DNA of 64,000 bases. It comes from Siphonodentalium dalli (taxonomy: Eukaryota; Mollusca; Scaphopoda; Gadilida; Siphonodentaliidae). The stretch spans positions 192,853,948 through 192,917,947 of the forward strand of contig CP136064.1 in assembly GCA_032622095.1 (NCBI GenBank), given 5' to 3'. The position numbers and the translations under genes are program-made. Positions 1 to 12,088 of this stretch are shown here, piece by piece. Every line of letters begins with the position of its first letter. Positions within the stretch are counted from its first letter, which is position 1. The notes under the pieces were generated by a model. It saw only the letters and a list, made by a program, of their open reading frames with translations. It had not been told where the DNA came from and searched no databases.

Positions 1-619
1 TAGGTATGCGTGATATCGCACAGACAGATCAATTCATGTAAAGCATTAATACAAAATACGGCGGGATTTCACATCTAACAATATGCAAAAAGCCTGGTGA
101 AAATCATAGTCAGAATTTTTTCATCGCAAAGGCGATGGACTGTTCTGCTTTGGCTATGGTTGTTACTTGTTTTCCTTCATGTTTTTACTCTCCTTTATCA
201 TTTGTTCAGATGCACTATGGAAGTAGTTACCTGAAACGAAATTCGCAATCATGAAACTAACATTCTATATAATTATAATCACATAAATCCACTAAACCAA
301 TTGTAATAACTCTATGTCGCTGACACCATTACGATCGCTAACTATTGCATATTATAGTAAGGTGATAACTGTTGAATATCTATTGTATTCAAAGGTATTT
401 TATCTTACAGACTGCAGTGTACATAACCAGTGTACAGATTAAGCGTTTTGACCGTTAGGCTGGTTAAGTGTTAGAACTTACCTGTTGCTGTCTTGGTGAA
501 GTTTGATTATATGCAGTGAATGATGGATACTATTCCGATCCGCCAATGTATTGGACATTACAAAAACACTCCATAAAACAACAGCGTCATTATACAGTTG
601 TCGCCCGTTGTCGAGGGAG
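1..619. other. No gene recognised
   Basis: AT-rich sequence without a convincing exon. Short open frames on both strands near 480-890 are produced by the hairpin that follows and have no family resemblance. Confidence 0.5.
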
Positions 620-718
620 ACATTGAGATTTGTCACCCGCTCGAGAACGGAATGTCTCCCGAGGAGCGAAGCTCCGAGGGAGACATTCCGTTCTCGAGCG
701 GGTGACAAATCTCAATGT
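620..718. repeat. Perfect 41-bp-arm hairpin
   Basis: Positions 620-660 and 678-718 are exact reverse complements over 41 bp, separated by a 17-nt loop (661-677) that holds its own 5-bp stem (GGAGC GAA GCTCC). The 10-mer GGGAGACATT occurs at the left edge (615-624) and again where the right arm begins (678-687), which would fit a template-switch origin. A related motif with GCGGGCGACA and ATTTGTCGCCC occurs at about 1576-1640. Whether this is a mobile element or a local rearrangement is unclear. Confidence 0.8.
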
Positions 719-2776
719 ATCACGAGAAGAAGGGCAACAACTGTTTTGTTATCCGATTATACCACAGAAAATATCCTTGCCCTCCACACGCACGGTGTTG
801 CACTGAGTCACGGGTGCTTTATTTCCAGATTATGTATATGTTCAGTAACTACTTATCGTCCCATAGGATTTCTGTTCCATAAACGATAATCAAGCTGTTA
901 AGTGTTTGATAATCCGCGTTTATTTACGATCATTTTGGTGGTCAAATCGTCAATATCGGTCCATGCAATGTAAACCAATAAGCCATATTGGTATGTTCAC
1001 GTCTTCTGCAAATTGGCCAATTCAATGTCGTCTTGTGCGTGCAATTTACTCGCGATGTTCATTTCACAACTAGTCTTCCCCGAAAGCTATTGGTAAGTTG
1101 TCAATTTCATTAATGTACATTCATATATGTCAGTGCTCATGGCGATCCTCACATAAAATACTTCTATGATCACATTGCAGACATCGCGGGGGATAAGCGT
1201 ACAGTACCATTCATTCTCGACAAACGTATGCATTACGTTGTCTACCCTGGTCTACCAGCGAACATTTATAACCAACCAACCTCAAGGGATCCTCTCTTTC
1301 AATCTTGCATCATAATGTCGACATGAACAAATTGAATCACCGAGATGTTTCGATGTAAAAAATAAATAATAACGCTTGTCCGATAAAAGTATCAACTTAA
1401 AAGTTCGAATATTAGTGTTCACTAAATATATGCAAATTAGCAAACACCACAACTGGTGTGTTTTGCGAATCCGTGGGGTATATAAGATCTATGATTTTTT
1501 AGTACGTCGTAGTGATGTGAAATAGATGAGTTTACTGCAGTGTGTGTTTGAAGATATTCTTGCAATATAACATCAGGCGGGCGACAAAAACAATGTCTCC
1601 CGGGTCAGCGGGCGACAGTGTGATTTGTCGCCCGGCACGTGACAGCACATGGGCCAATCAGAAGAGTGGAAAATAGGGAGGAGGATAACAACACTAGGTA
1701 TTCACCTATTCATTGTGTTCATTGATAACAACTCTCTTCAAAGTCTACATGTTTACATAGTCGGTGTCATCGACCATGTTAAACAAAAATCCGCATATTT
1801 ATTGGACCGTCATGGCGCGATATTTCCGAAGTACGAAATACTCTCGTCGCCTAACTTCGTCTTGAATGTCGATCTATTCAGCGTTTTTTAATTAGCTTTC
1901 CAGCTCCATGCTTTCCGTTTCCAATTGGGGTAAAAAAAAGTTTAGCGAAATGAAATTTTGATTAGCCAAATTCGAAAAAGATTGGCCATTGGCCAATTTG
2001 GCCACTGACAGCGCGAACACTGATTTCGACACAATTATTAGGGAAATAAACGGAAGAATACGGAAACTATATTTCTCTATTCAGCTGATGTGAACATGTG
2101 ATTGAAGGTGATGACATACGATAACATTTATCATCGTAAATGGCAAATTTCTTTGGAAACGCATATAATATAACGATTATTTAGTGTTCTTGAGTGTATA
2201 CTGAAAATTATGTCATTCATGAATGAAAAAAATGTTTATTTGTGCTCATGAAAATGAACATTTGTTTCGTAAACTTGTGACATTATTTTTGGTATTCATT
2301 CAAAAAGACCAGATCCTCTATCTATTTGGGTTATAAATATTACAGCCAAGGTTGCTTGATACTGTTATGTACGAGACTACGAGTACCACAGGTCTAATAT
2401 TATAACCATTTTTTTCTGATATTCACTTGTTAGATAGGGAAACAATGCTAGAACTTCTGATAGAGAAGGATCCTTTTGATTTTTTGGCACGGTTTCAGTT
2501 AGTACAATCAGTGGCAGTTGTCATTTGCAATATTCAACACAAAAACACATTTTCGTAAGGTTTATGAACATCAGAGACATTCCATGACAGTAGTTTATTG
2601 CTCTATAGATCCTAGAATGGATATATTTTTTGTCTTCGAAAAACAGTTTTTATGTACAACAAATTCATAATCTTAATTGACCTTGTTCCCAGTTATTGGC
2701 ACATTATCATATAGTTGTGTTGTACTATAGAAGCATTTACATATACATGTAGTTTAAATTAAGCCAAAGCCATTAA
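719..2776. other. No gene recognised
   Basis: Two kilobases of AT-rich DNA. A 37-codon frame near 2444 is open but resembles no SLC4 sequence and lacks support as an exon. The upstream exons of the anion exchanger were looked for here and not found. Confidence 0.5.
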
Positions 2777-3244
2777 CCCTTTCAGTACTAAATACTCATT
2801 GTAGTTATAGGAAATGTTTGTATAATTAGTTCAATAAACGGCCGCATTGTTGAACTTATTTATTACCTGAACATTTCCCACCAATGAATAGGAATCCTGT
2901 ATTTGTAGTATCTGTTTGTCTGTCTGATATCTGCTTATATTTCCTGAACATACCTCCAGATGAGTACTACAGAAATGCCCGAAATATATGACCCTTTAAC
3001 CACAGCAGAATTATGGGAAATTTTTCAGGATTTTTAGTCGGAAATATGGCTTGTTGCCATTCATCAGAAAGCTCTCACCGAGAGCTTTCCGATGAATGGC
3101 AGCAAGCCATATTTCTGACTAAATCCTTAAAAATTTCCCATAATTCTGCTGTGGTTTAGGGGTCGATTATTTAGTACATTACTGTAGACCATTCCAATAT
3201 ATACTTTAATAACTGATGAGCGAATACAATTAGTAAAGAAAGGG
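2777..3244. mobile_element. TTAA-flanked MITE, family C
   Basis: Begins TTAACCCTTTCAGTACTAAA and ends near AAAGGGTAAC. It shares the internal blocks AAATACTCATT, TTCAATAAACGG, ACTTATTTATTACCTGAAC and ACCATTCCAATATATAC with other copies at 14.5, 30.9 and 38.3 kb. TTAA targets with CCCTTT ends are typical of piggyBac-related elements; the superfamily call is inference. A family A element is nested inside. Confidence 0.65.
2970..3184. mobile_element. Palindromic MITE, family A (nested)
   Basis: Foldback element with ends CAGAAATGCCC and CATTACTG. The target TA is present on both sides (2968-2969 and 3185-3186). The two halves, meeting near 3075, are nearly perfect inverted copies. It interrupts a family C MITE, whose uninterrupted form reads ATGAATAATAGACC in this place. 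Confidence 0.75.
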
Positions 3245-3330
3245 TAACACTTCAATCTATTACACGATGAACCTGTTGCAGCAATTGATGTGTCTTGTAA
3301 ACGACATAATAATTGTTTTTATTTTCTCAG

Positions 3331-3627
3331 ATGTCAGATGGAATGCATGTTGGTTTGCAGCCAGCGGACCCCAACCAGAAGAGGGTACAGGACATAATGA
3401 GAAGGATCCCTCAGGGTGCCGAAGCTTGCTCGATAATGGTTGGCTGCGTTGACTATTTGCAGAAGACTGCAATGGCATTCGTCCGCCTCTCCCAAGGAAC
3501 AGTGTTGACTAATTTTTCTGAGGTTCCGTTGCCTGTTCGGTTTATTGTTCTAATTTTGGGCCCGCTGCACAGCGAAACTGACTACCATGAAGTTGGCAGA
3601 TCAATCTCTACTTTGATGTCAAACCAG
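3331..3627 (+). CDS. AE exon 1 of window: cytoplasmic domain
   Basis: Ninety-nine codons in phase 0 after the acceptor TTTTATTTTCTCAG; the donor is CAG|GTCAGT. The protein carries [35 protein letters not shown] and [14 protein letters not shown], the core of the SLC4 cytoplasmic fold. The exon opens with ATG, but a strong acceptor directly precedes it and AE proteins have 100 to several hundred residues before this point. The ATG is therefore probably an internal methionine. Confidence 0.92.
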
Positions 3628-6600
3628 GTCAGTACCGAAACTTAGAAACTGTTCTTAATATGAACATACAGTAATGCCCTATATAATCGACTCCTTAACC
3701 ACAGCAGAATATTGGGTAATTTTTCAGGATTTAGTTGGAAATATGGCTTGTTGCCATTCATCGGAAAGCTCTCACTGAGACTAAATCCTGAAAAATTACC
3801 CTTAATTCTGCTGTAGTTAAGGAGTCGATTATTTAGGACATTACTATATCTAAGGCTGTTCTCAGGCTGTCCCATGATTTTCCAAATTCATCATGCATAT
3901 ATATCATCCCAATTTGGTGACAAAACAGTTTAATTTGTTTTATAAATTGGTTCGCAGTCTGAAACATGAAATTTGTGACCATTGACTTTTTGCAGTGTCA
4001 AATTATACTTTTATTAATTATGGACTTATGTTCATCTGTTGGGCCTATATGAGAATTCCTTGAATTTTTGGGCTGCAAAAATTAATGAAATTTTCATGAA
4101 ACAAACTTGAACATACTAAAACCCTATGCACCTTGACAGTCACTGACTTAGACCATTTGTTGAATTTTATTTGAACATTTCCTGCAATGAATATAGAGTC
4201 ATATGTTTTCTACACTTGTATCATAAAAACGCCCAAAATGAAATTAGACAAAGAATAAAATGCCAAGATTAATTTAACCCATCCTTGACTGAACAACCTA
4301 ATATTTTTGCAGCATTTTCATGACATTGCATACAAGTTTGAAAACAAAGACGATCTGCTGCATGCCATAAATGACTTCCTTGATGAATCAATAGTACTAC
4401 CTCCTGGTGACTGGGACCAGAAAACGTTACTTCCGATCATGGACATGGCAAAAAAGAGAGCCAAAATTAAGAGGAAGAAGAAGGAAATGGAACAGGGTTT
4501 GTGTTTCTGTTGTGATTTGTTTTGGTTAAAGGTCACATTTAAAAGAAGCTCCATTATCAGCATTGATTTGATGTAGTGGGAAACCTGTAACCTTTCCATG
4601 ACTGGAGCTTCCTAAAATTTTGTGAAAACCCTGTGCCATTGCATTCTCTTTAATATACGAGTCTGCCAAAGGGAGCTTCACATTTATAAGAAAATACATT
4701 GGCCTAACAATATTTACCTTGACCTTATGCTTGTAAGCCAGTGCATTCTCTTGTATATCTGAGGCTCCCTATGGGAGAGCAGTACATATAAGATAATTCA
4801 CTGGCACATGATATTTAATGCTGCACTAGCGCAGCTCCCATCATGAATGGGTTAAGTGACATCTTGTTGCTCAGTAAAATTCAACAGGGTTCATCTGGGT
4901 TTTTTTTTACCCAAATGACCAGTTTTGATCACAATTGGTCGACAAATTTTCTTTTGTTGGACAGGCTTGTGTTTGAAAGCGTGCATGATATGTAAAACTA
5001 ATATTAGCAACCACCAAGGGTGCTTATACCTAAGGCAGGTGAATGACATCATATATTTTTTTCTATATCCGTCATTGATATTTCAAGATAGCGGGTATAG
5101 ATTTTAGAGAAATTGTCACGTGACTTCCGGTTAGCAACCGTGTGGAAATTGTAAAAAACTCGGAATTCTAAATGAAGCATCGCGATAAAATTCAAAGTAA
5201 CTACTTGACAACTTACGAAGAATTCACATGTGATTTTGGTCCATTAATTTCATTTAGACCAATTTCGTTGGTTCGCTTAATGAATACGAAAAATGAAGAA
5301 GTCATGACGAGAATCCAGACAAAATTTTACAATGCACGACATGTCTTGTCAAGTTGGCATGTCGTCTCCGTCGTGACCACTGCATGATGTTACATAAATT
5401 ATTCTTAGTGTTATGTCGCCGAAAAAAGGCAAATTTGAGGCACATAATGTGTGGTTGCTCAATTACGGGTCACGTACGATTCATATTATTTTACACCTTT
5501 CTTCAACTGATCAACCACTTGCCTTCAGCCAAGCAGGACTGAGAAATTAGAATACTTGTCAGGGAGATAACTGGATGAATTAGATCGTCTATAGAATATT
5601 TATATTGTAGATTTGAATTGCTTTACAGGTCATCTGCCATCGAAAGTGCCATCAGATCCACTGAAGAGGACAGGACATCTGTTTGGGGGTCTAGTCAATG
5701 ATATCAAGAGGCGGTTCCCTTACTATGGCAGTGACATTACGGATGGGCTGAACCCCCAATGTTTTGCTGCAATGTGCTTCATCTTCTTTGCCTGCATGGC
5801 ACCGTGTATTGCATTCGGTGGTCTCATAGGTACATATCAATTTATTTCTCTTGAGCTGGGCATGTGTTTTATGGAAGTCTGCCCGTCTTTATAGCTCGAA
5901 TGTTATCCGGACGATAACTCAAGTTATGATTTTCCGATAGCTTTAAATTCAGAATAGTATACGACCGAATTTGATGATACTTGGTATGTGTCCTTCATTT
6001 GAGAAAGTACTAATGAATTTCGAGTTTGGATCTGATCCAACAATTTCTGGCTGAGTTATGCCCCTTTTCGACTTATAATTTCTTGATTATTTTATTGTCC
6101 GGATGATAACTCAAGTTATGATTATCCGATAGCATTCAAATTTAGTATGTGAATTAAATCACATGAAAACAATACAGGTCAAGATGAAGTTTGGGTTCGG
6201 TCCGACCATTACTTTTGGAGTTATGCCCCCTTTTCTAATTTAGAATTTTCTGATTATTATTGTGGTTTCTAATCAAATATGTTAACTCTTTCACCATGGC
6301 TGCCTGCTGGCATGCGTAATTTACATTCACCACTGCAGCCTGCTTTTCTGGAATAATACAATATTTCCAGTAATATACAAACTATTTTATTATTTAGCGA
6401 CTTGGATATCCTTCGGGTGATATTCGATAACAATGCCAATTGTTTGGTGCATACGCAGACCTAACACACATGACCATAAAGAGATATCTCTGTCAAAGGT
6501 ATCTTGCCCACTGAACTATATGGTATATTATCCCAAGTAGGAGGGGTTAACTCTCCGAGTTGAAAAAACGGTACGAAATTCTATGGTACATATCCTCTGT

Positions 6601-9600
6601 CATGTTCATGACACATGTAATCACGTGATTTCTGACACGTAGTGAAGTATTCGCCATATTTTTATTCCTCCTCAAACGGGAAGGACGCAAAAAGAATCTC
6701 TCCTACGAAGCTAAGTTGCAGTTTGTATAGCAAAAACAGTTTTGTTTTTATACGCCCTTTTGAAAAAAAGGCCGTATTATAGTATTGGTCTGTCCGTCCG
6801 GGCGGGCGGGCGGGCGGGCGGGCGTCCGTTAACCTGTTGTCCGGATGATAACTTTAGTTAGAGCCAACCAAATTGAATAAAATTTGGTATGTGGGTTTAT
6901 TAGCCGAAAAGTAAGTTCAAGTTCGAATTTGGGTTCCGCCCGCCAATTTTCACCGGAGTTATGCCCCTTATTTGACGTTTTTTGACTTAGAAAATCCTTG
7001 AAATTTGTTGTCCGGATGATAACTTTAGTATAGTTTATCGGAATGAATCCAAATTTGGTATATTACTTTCTCCCACCAAAACACAGGTCAAGTTCGAACT
7101 TGGGTTCTGTCCGACCATTTTTGACAGAGTTATGCCCCATTTTCGACTCAGAAAATTCAGTTTTTCTTATGTTTTTTGGTTTCCGGATGATAACTCGATT
7201 TTGGAATGTTTATACGCAAAACCCGTTTTTTTGTGGATTACATATATCGAAATACAGCTCAAGTCCGAATTTCGTTTTAATCCGATAATTTTTGCGAGAG
7301 TTATGGCCCCTTTTTTGACGTAATTTGACTTAGAAAATCCCTGAAATTTGTTGTCCGGATGATAACTTTAGTTAGAGTAAACCGATTTCAATCAAATTGG
7401 TATGTGGGTTTATTAGGAGAACAGACAGCTCAAGTTAGAATTTGGGTTCCGTCCGCCAATTTTCACCGGAGTTATGCCCCTTATTTGTCATAATTTGACT
7501 TAGAAAATCCCTGAAATTTGTTGTCCGGATGATAACTTTACTAGAGCTTATCGGATTCAATGATAATTTGGAATATTACTTTCTCCCACCAAAACACAGG
7601 TCAAGTTCAAATTTGAGTTCCGTCCGCCAATTTTTACCAGAGTTATGCCCCTTTTTTACCAGTTTCCGCCGACCCAAGAGAGGGCGTATATTGCACGCCC
7701 AGCGTAGCTCTTGTTGTTTTATACAAACAACATTATTTCTTTGCTTATAGTTGACAATTATGTACAATTCACATAAAGATTACGCGGTTTGTTCCGAATG
7801 TAATATTGGAATCGGATGACTCGTTTCGTTTTAACGGACTTTGTCTTCCATAATTTTAATCGGTCAATGATTTAATATCCGTGTTTATGCCGACAATATC
7901 AGAGTTTCTGGCCTATTAACGGCAGAACATTCGAGGCACCATTGGATATGACTAAAGACGCTGATCGTTTTCTTTATAACAAATCTATGGCATACAGGTG
8001 ACGTATTATTTAAGTTGACGGTGGTTAAAGGTATCACGAAATTAGGTGACTTACTTTCGAGTTCATTTTTTCGTTTTACGACTTTATTTAGACGTTGATA
8101 ATCATCGTCTGGTGTACAACTGAAGACAAAAGCACTGTTTTAACGCTTGTGAAATAGGCTGATAGGATTGTAAAATCCTGAATGTCAATTTGAACCTTTT
8201 TAACCCTGGATGATTAACAATGGAGCCGTTACTGCCTTGGTTGACACAGGCATGGTAACATAACACAACAGGTGTATTTGTGATTGTTCGTAATCACATT
8301 AATTACTTTCACAGGACTGCTAATCGAGGTAAGAACAGGTTCATGAATCGCCTTCCCCATAGCTCCCCTTGACGTCGCTTCCCTCGTTTCGAGGTCCCAA
8401 GAATAGAGAACGAAAGTCGATATATAGGGTTCCTCTAATTGGCGTAATTAGCACTCGGAGCGATAGTCACACCACACAGGACGCGGGTTGGGGCTACTCA
8501 TCGAACCCGTAGCTCACACGAGTTGCTTCCCCTAGGACACGGACAAACTCGCAGGGAAGGATCCAGAGAATTTTTGTTTGGGGACACCTGTTCTGTATTT
8601 GAGATGTGCCCATATAAATTTGGATGTTAAAATATTCAGTACTGGATACTTGATTGTTCAAATAAAGGCTCCATATTATAGACTATATCATCTGCGGGCT
8701 GATGATTTGCATTACTAGTACATTTTGTGGAATTATAGATAAATTCCTTGAAAATATGGAAGATCCAACTTGAATAAATACTATCTACATGGAATTTGGG
8801 GACATTTGGGTCTCTATAGTTTTGGCACCCAAACCTGTAACAGGTATCAAAACATCCCTGTATCCTTCTCTGACTTGCCGATATATCGTGTTCCTCTAAC
8901 TGGCGTAATTAGCACTCGGGGGCGATAGTCACACCAAACAGGACGCGGGTTGGGGCTACCCATTGAACCCATTAGTCACATTGGTGCGCTCCCTGGACTA
9001 TCGAACGGGACGTCAATCTGCTTCCTCGGGTCGACCGTTGGCTGTTGATGTGCCCAGGACGGCTGTGATTCAGCTCTACTAACACTCGACACACGCCGTC
9101 CATCGCTACAAGTCGTCATCTCGGGGTCAGCGTGGCTGGGGGATACACCCTCAGTGGTCCCTGACCATGCTCTCCGGTGCCTTATGATCATAGTGTGTGG
9201 AAATTTGGGCTAAAATTAGTAGTCGAATGGCCATTTTACTTTGTCTCAATTCAAATTAGGAGACATTTTCTCTAAAAAATTATTACTTTTACGCTATTAT
9301 TTGGCACCTGAAAGTTTATCCTCCATGCCTTCTGACCCAGCTGGGCTTGGAATGGGATCACAGTTCACAGGCTTGTCTCCTCCTTATTATAAGCCACCAC
9401 TTCCGGGGGCTTGGCAGACAGGTTACTGGCCGCATTCTGGCCAACAGCTGCCAGTAACTTCGGGTTTGATTTTAAATGAAAACAAAAGATCTTATTCCCT
9501 GACGCCATTATAGCAGGAAGCTTGCTTGGGAACTGGTACCTACTAATCTCCCATCGCCAGTTCGGTCGGTTGGATATCGGGATCGGTCGAGCTGCTGCTC

Positions 9601-12037
9601 CATCCCCGAGATGTACAGGCTCTGGACATTCCTCCGGGGTCCCCAATGACCAGACCTCACATGCAATTAGAAATGAAGCTTGTCGTGGTGTATTGTGCTG
9701 TTAACACCCCATCGACGGATGGAGATCAGGATCAGATCGAGCAGTCGCTCCAGCACGAGGTGAAAGGGCTTTCGACATTCCTTTCGGGTCACCTTTACAT
9801 GCGCTTACGAAGGAGCTCAGTTAGTTGTTCAGTGTTCTCTGATGCAGCCAAGCGCAGGAAGAAATTAATGTCGAATTTTGATTAGCAAATAACCTCAGAT
9901 TGACATGATTTGATAGCATTGTTCTACAATCATTTACAATTTAACAGAACATCAGAGTGCTTTCCCTTGTTTCGAGGGTTCCAAGGAAGAGATAGAAACC
10001 TTTACGACCAGGACACTGTCACTTGTCGATGTATAGTGTTCCCTTCATTGGCGTAATTAGCACTCAGGATGATAGTCCCACCAAACAGGTCGCGGGTTGG
10101 GGCTACCCATCGAACCCATTGGCCGCATTTGGTGGGCTTTCTGGACTAGCGACTCCAATTTGGATACTCGGGACGACTGTTGGCATACCCTGGGACAGTC
10201 AAATGAGAAAATAGGATCCAAGTTGCATGGCTTTTGTTCGCATTTGGGTAGCAACTTGCCTTGTGATGCCGGTCAATTTGTACCCTGCCTAACGTCGTCG
10301 GAGCTGGGTGGTTATGCCATCGGACTGCACACTTGGCGACCTGGGTTCGACCATCCTGAGAGGTATTCAACCATTTTACTGTTCTTGGGTTGGGATGTGT
10401 TCAACTTCTTGCTTTATAAGTTGTTGCTTCTTTCCATCCAGCTCTTTCGTGGTCACGGGCTTTGCTGGAGAATGTCTATAGTCATTCATATCGCTAGATT
10501 AGTATATGACTCTCGCCCTTTCATTTTCCTGACTTTTAAGACGTGTTCTGGACTGGTTCGGGTGCTTGAAAGGGTAAATATTTACATCTCGATTTGGGAC
10601 GCAAGAATCAGAGATAAACAAGCATACATGCTTTATCTCCGACCTCGCTGTGTTTCCGTAATAGATACGAATGACATATCTTTTGTCTTCAGGTTGCTTT
10701 CAGTTCTAACTCAACATGGATTTCACTTTTGTTGTCCAGTCATACATAGATGAGTCCATTATCCATGGTTCGACATATGCTCAATTTCAGAACTCTGTTG
10801 ACATGAGGTCTAGTTCAGCACCCCACTCGGGCTTAATGGGCAACACGGCGTATTAGCAGCGTGGAAAAGAAGAACGAAATGGCTTCTGTGATATCGGCCT
10901 TTGCGTCTAATACGTTATTCTTCTTATGGGCTCGGTTGTCGGTACATAAGGGGTTTGTTTTCCCTGATAGTGCTTGATTCGCCTAGTGCTCATTTAATAT
11001 ACTAAGCCAGGTCCTTTGCTGACCTCAGCGATTGCCAATGCAGGATAATGTTGCACCTATGGGGCAGCATATGAATCATGTTGGGCACACTTCGTAAAGC
11101 CGGATGAAAATTCTTGCTGGATGCTTCTCCTCGTGCGAGATTCACTAGCATTGGGTGTCGGATGCCAGATCATATGATCCGCCCTCTCGATTCGCACTTC
11201 GGGCGATGGTTGTCTCCGGAACAGGGTCCCATTGGAGGGGCACCCCATCCTTACCAGAAGGGATACCTTGCGCCATCGACTCGTCGGGGACCAGTCAGCA
11301 GAGCTCGAACAGTTGGGGCGCGGTGGCCCTTGGTCTGCTTTTCATTACATACCTGCCGTCGGTTTCCGCTGGTTTTGGGCTTGTGCCACAATCCTGATGC
11401 ATCGTTAGTCCAATTTTAGTTTTTGTGCATTTCCACCTTAACGACATTGGAATTTCGGTTCCTGGCTGCCTTTCTGTCATGGATTCAGTAGCCTGTGATT
11501 GGTCAGTTGGGTTTAACTGTGTTGGTGGGCATTTCCACATTTGGGAACTTCAGCAGGGGAAAATGCCATGGCTTATTGCATCTTAGTCGGTCATATCTCG
11601 AACTCCAGGCTTCAAACTAAGTTTTCTGCTGTGAAACTCCAATTCTGAGCCCTGTTCTTCATACGGCCTGAGCCTTGCAACGTATTTCCGTGTAATACCC
11701 ATTCGCTTCCCGGTCAGACTATTGGTCAATGATACCTCCTCCTTATCGACAATGGCATGTCTCCAAGTAGTTGGTGTCGGGCCCTTTCTTGGGAGCTTGC
11801 CGCTGGTTTTTCATCGGGCTCTCATCGTGTACTGGGACTCGGCCCAACCCACTCAAGATTTGGTTCTATTGTTTTTAAGAGGGGTCTTCTTTATAACTTG
11901 CGGCTTTTGCTGCCTGGGTTAGCCTGTTAGGTGCGTTATTAGTATTTAGCCATCCCTGGGTTTATAATACCCGGCTGGGGATTTCTTGTCAACAGGTATT
12001 TTTCCATTTCCTTAGAACATGGATGCTTCTCCCCTTT

Positions 12038-12088
<51 letters not shown>

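Larger units (their letters stand above)
8383..11560 (-). pseudogene. GC-rich coding relic of unknown family
   Basis: This stretch is visibly richer in G+C than its surroundings and holds several minus-strand frames that look once-coding but are broken. Examples are a frame at 8976-9191 rich in S/P/T; 9365-9646, with [14 protein letters not shown] and [20 protein letters not shown]; and one at about 10383-10496 with [20 protein letters not shown] terminal segment is present three times (8417-8510, 8881-8970, 10026-10120). I do not recognise the family. It could be a decayed retroelement or DNA transposon. It lies antisense in intron 3 of the exchanger gene. Confidence 0.4.

Noticed and set aside
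478-889. Overlapping frames on both strands
   Set aside because: Both span the perfect hairpin, which makes mirror-image frames.
2444-2557. Short frame MLELLIEKDPFDFLARFQ as an upstream AE exon
   Set aside because: No resemblance to the AE N-terminal region and no convincing splice sites.
3331-3333. ATG at the first exon as the true start codon
   Set aside because: A strong acceptor precedes it directly and AE proteins always extend further upstream; kept only as a possibility for a short isoform.
8480-8515. TGGGGCTACCCATCGAACCC-like sequence as a retroviral primer-binding site or tRNA-derived SINE
   Set aside because: Its complement contains GGGTTCGAT but the following bases cannot form a T-arm; no LTRs were found around it.
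10097-10753. Plus-strand 218-codon frame in intron 3
   Set aside because: Longest frame in the GC-rich relic, but it has no recognisable motif, and the duplicated coding-like signal is on the opposite strand.
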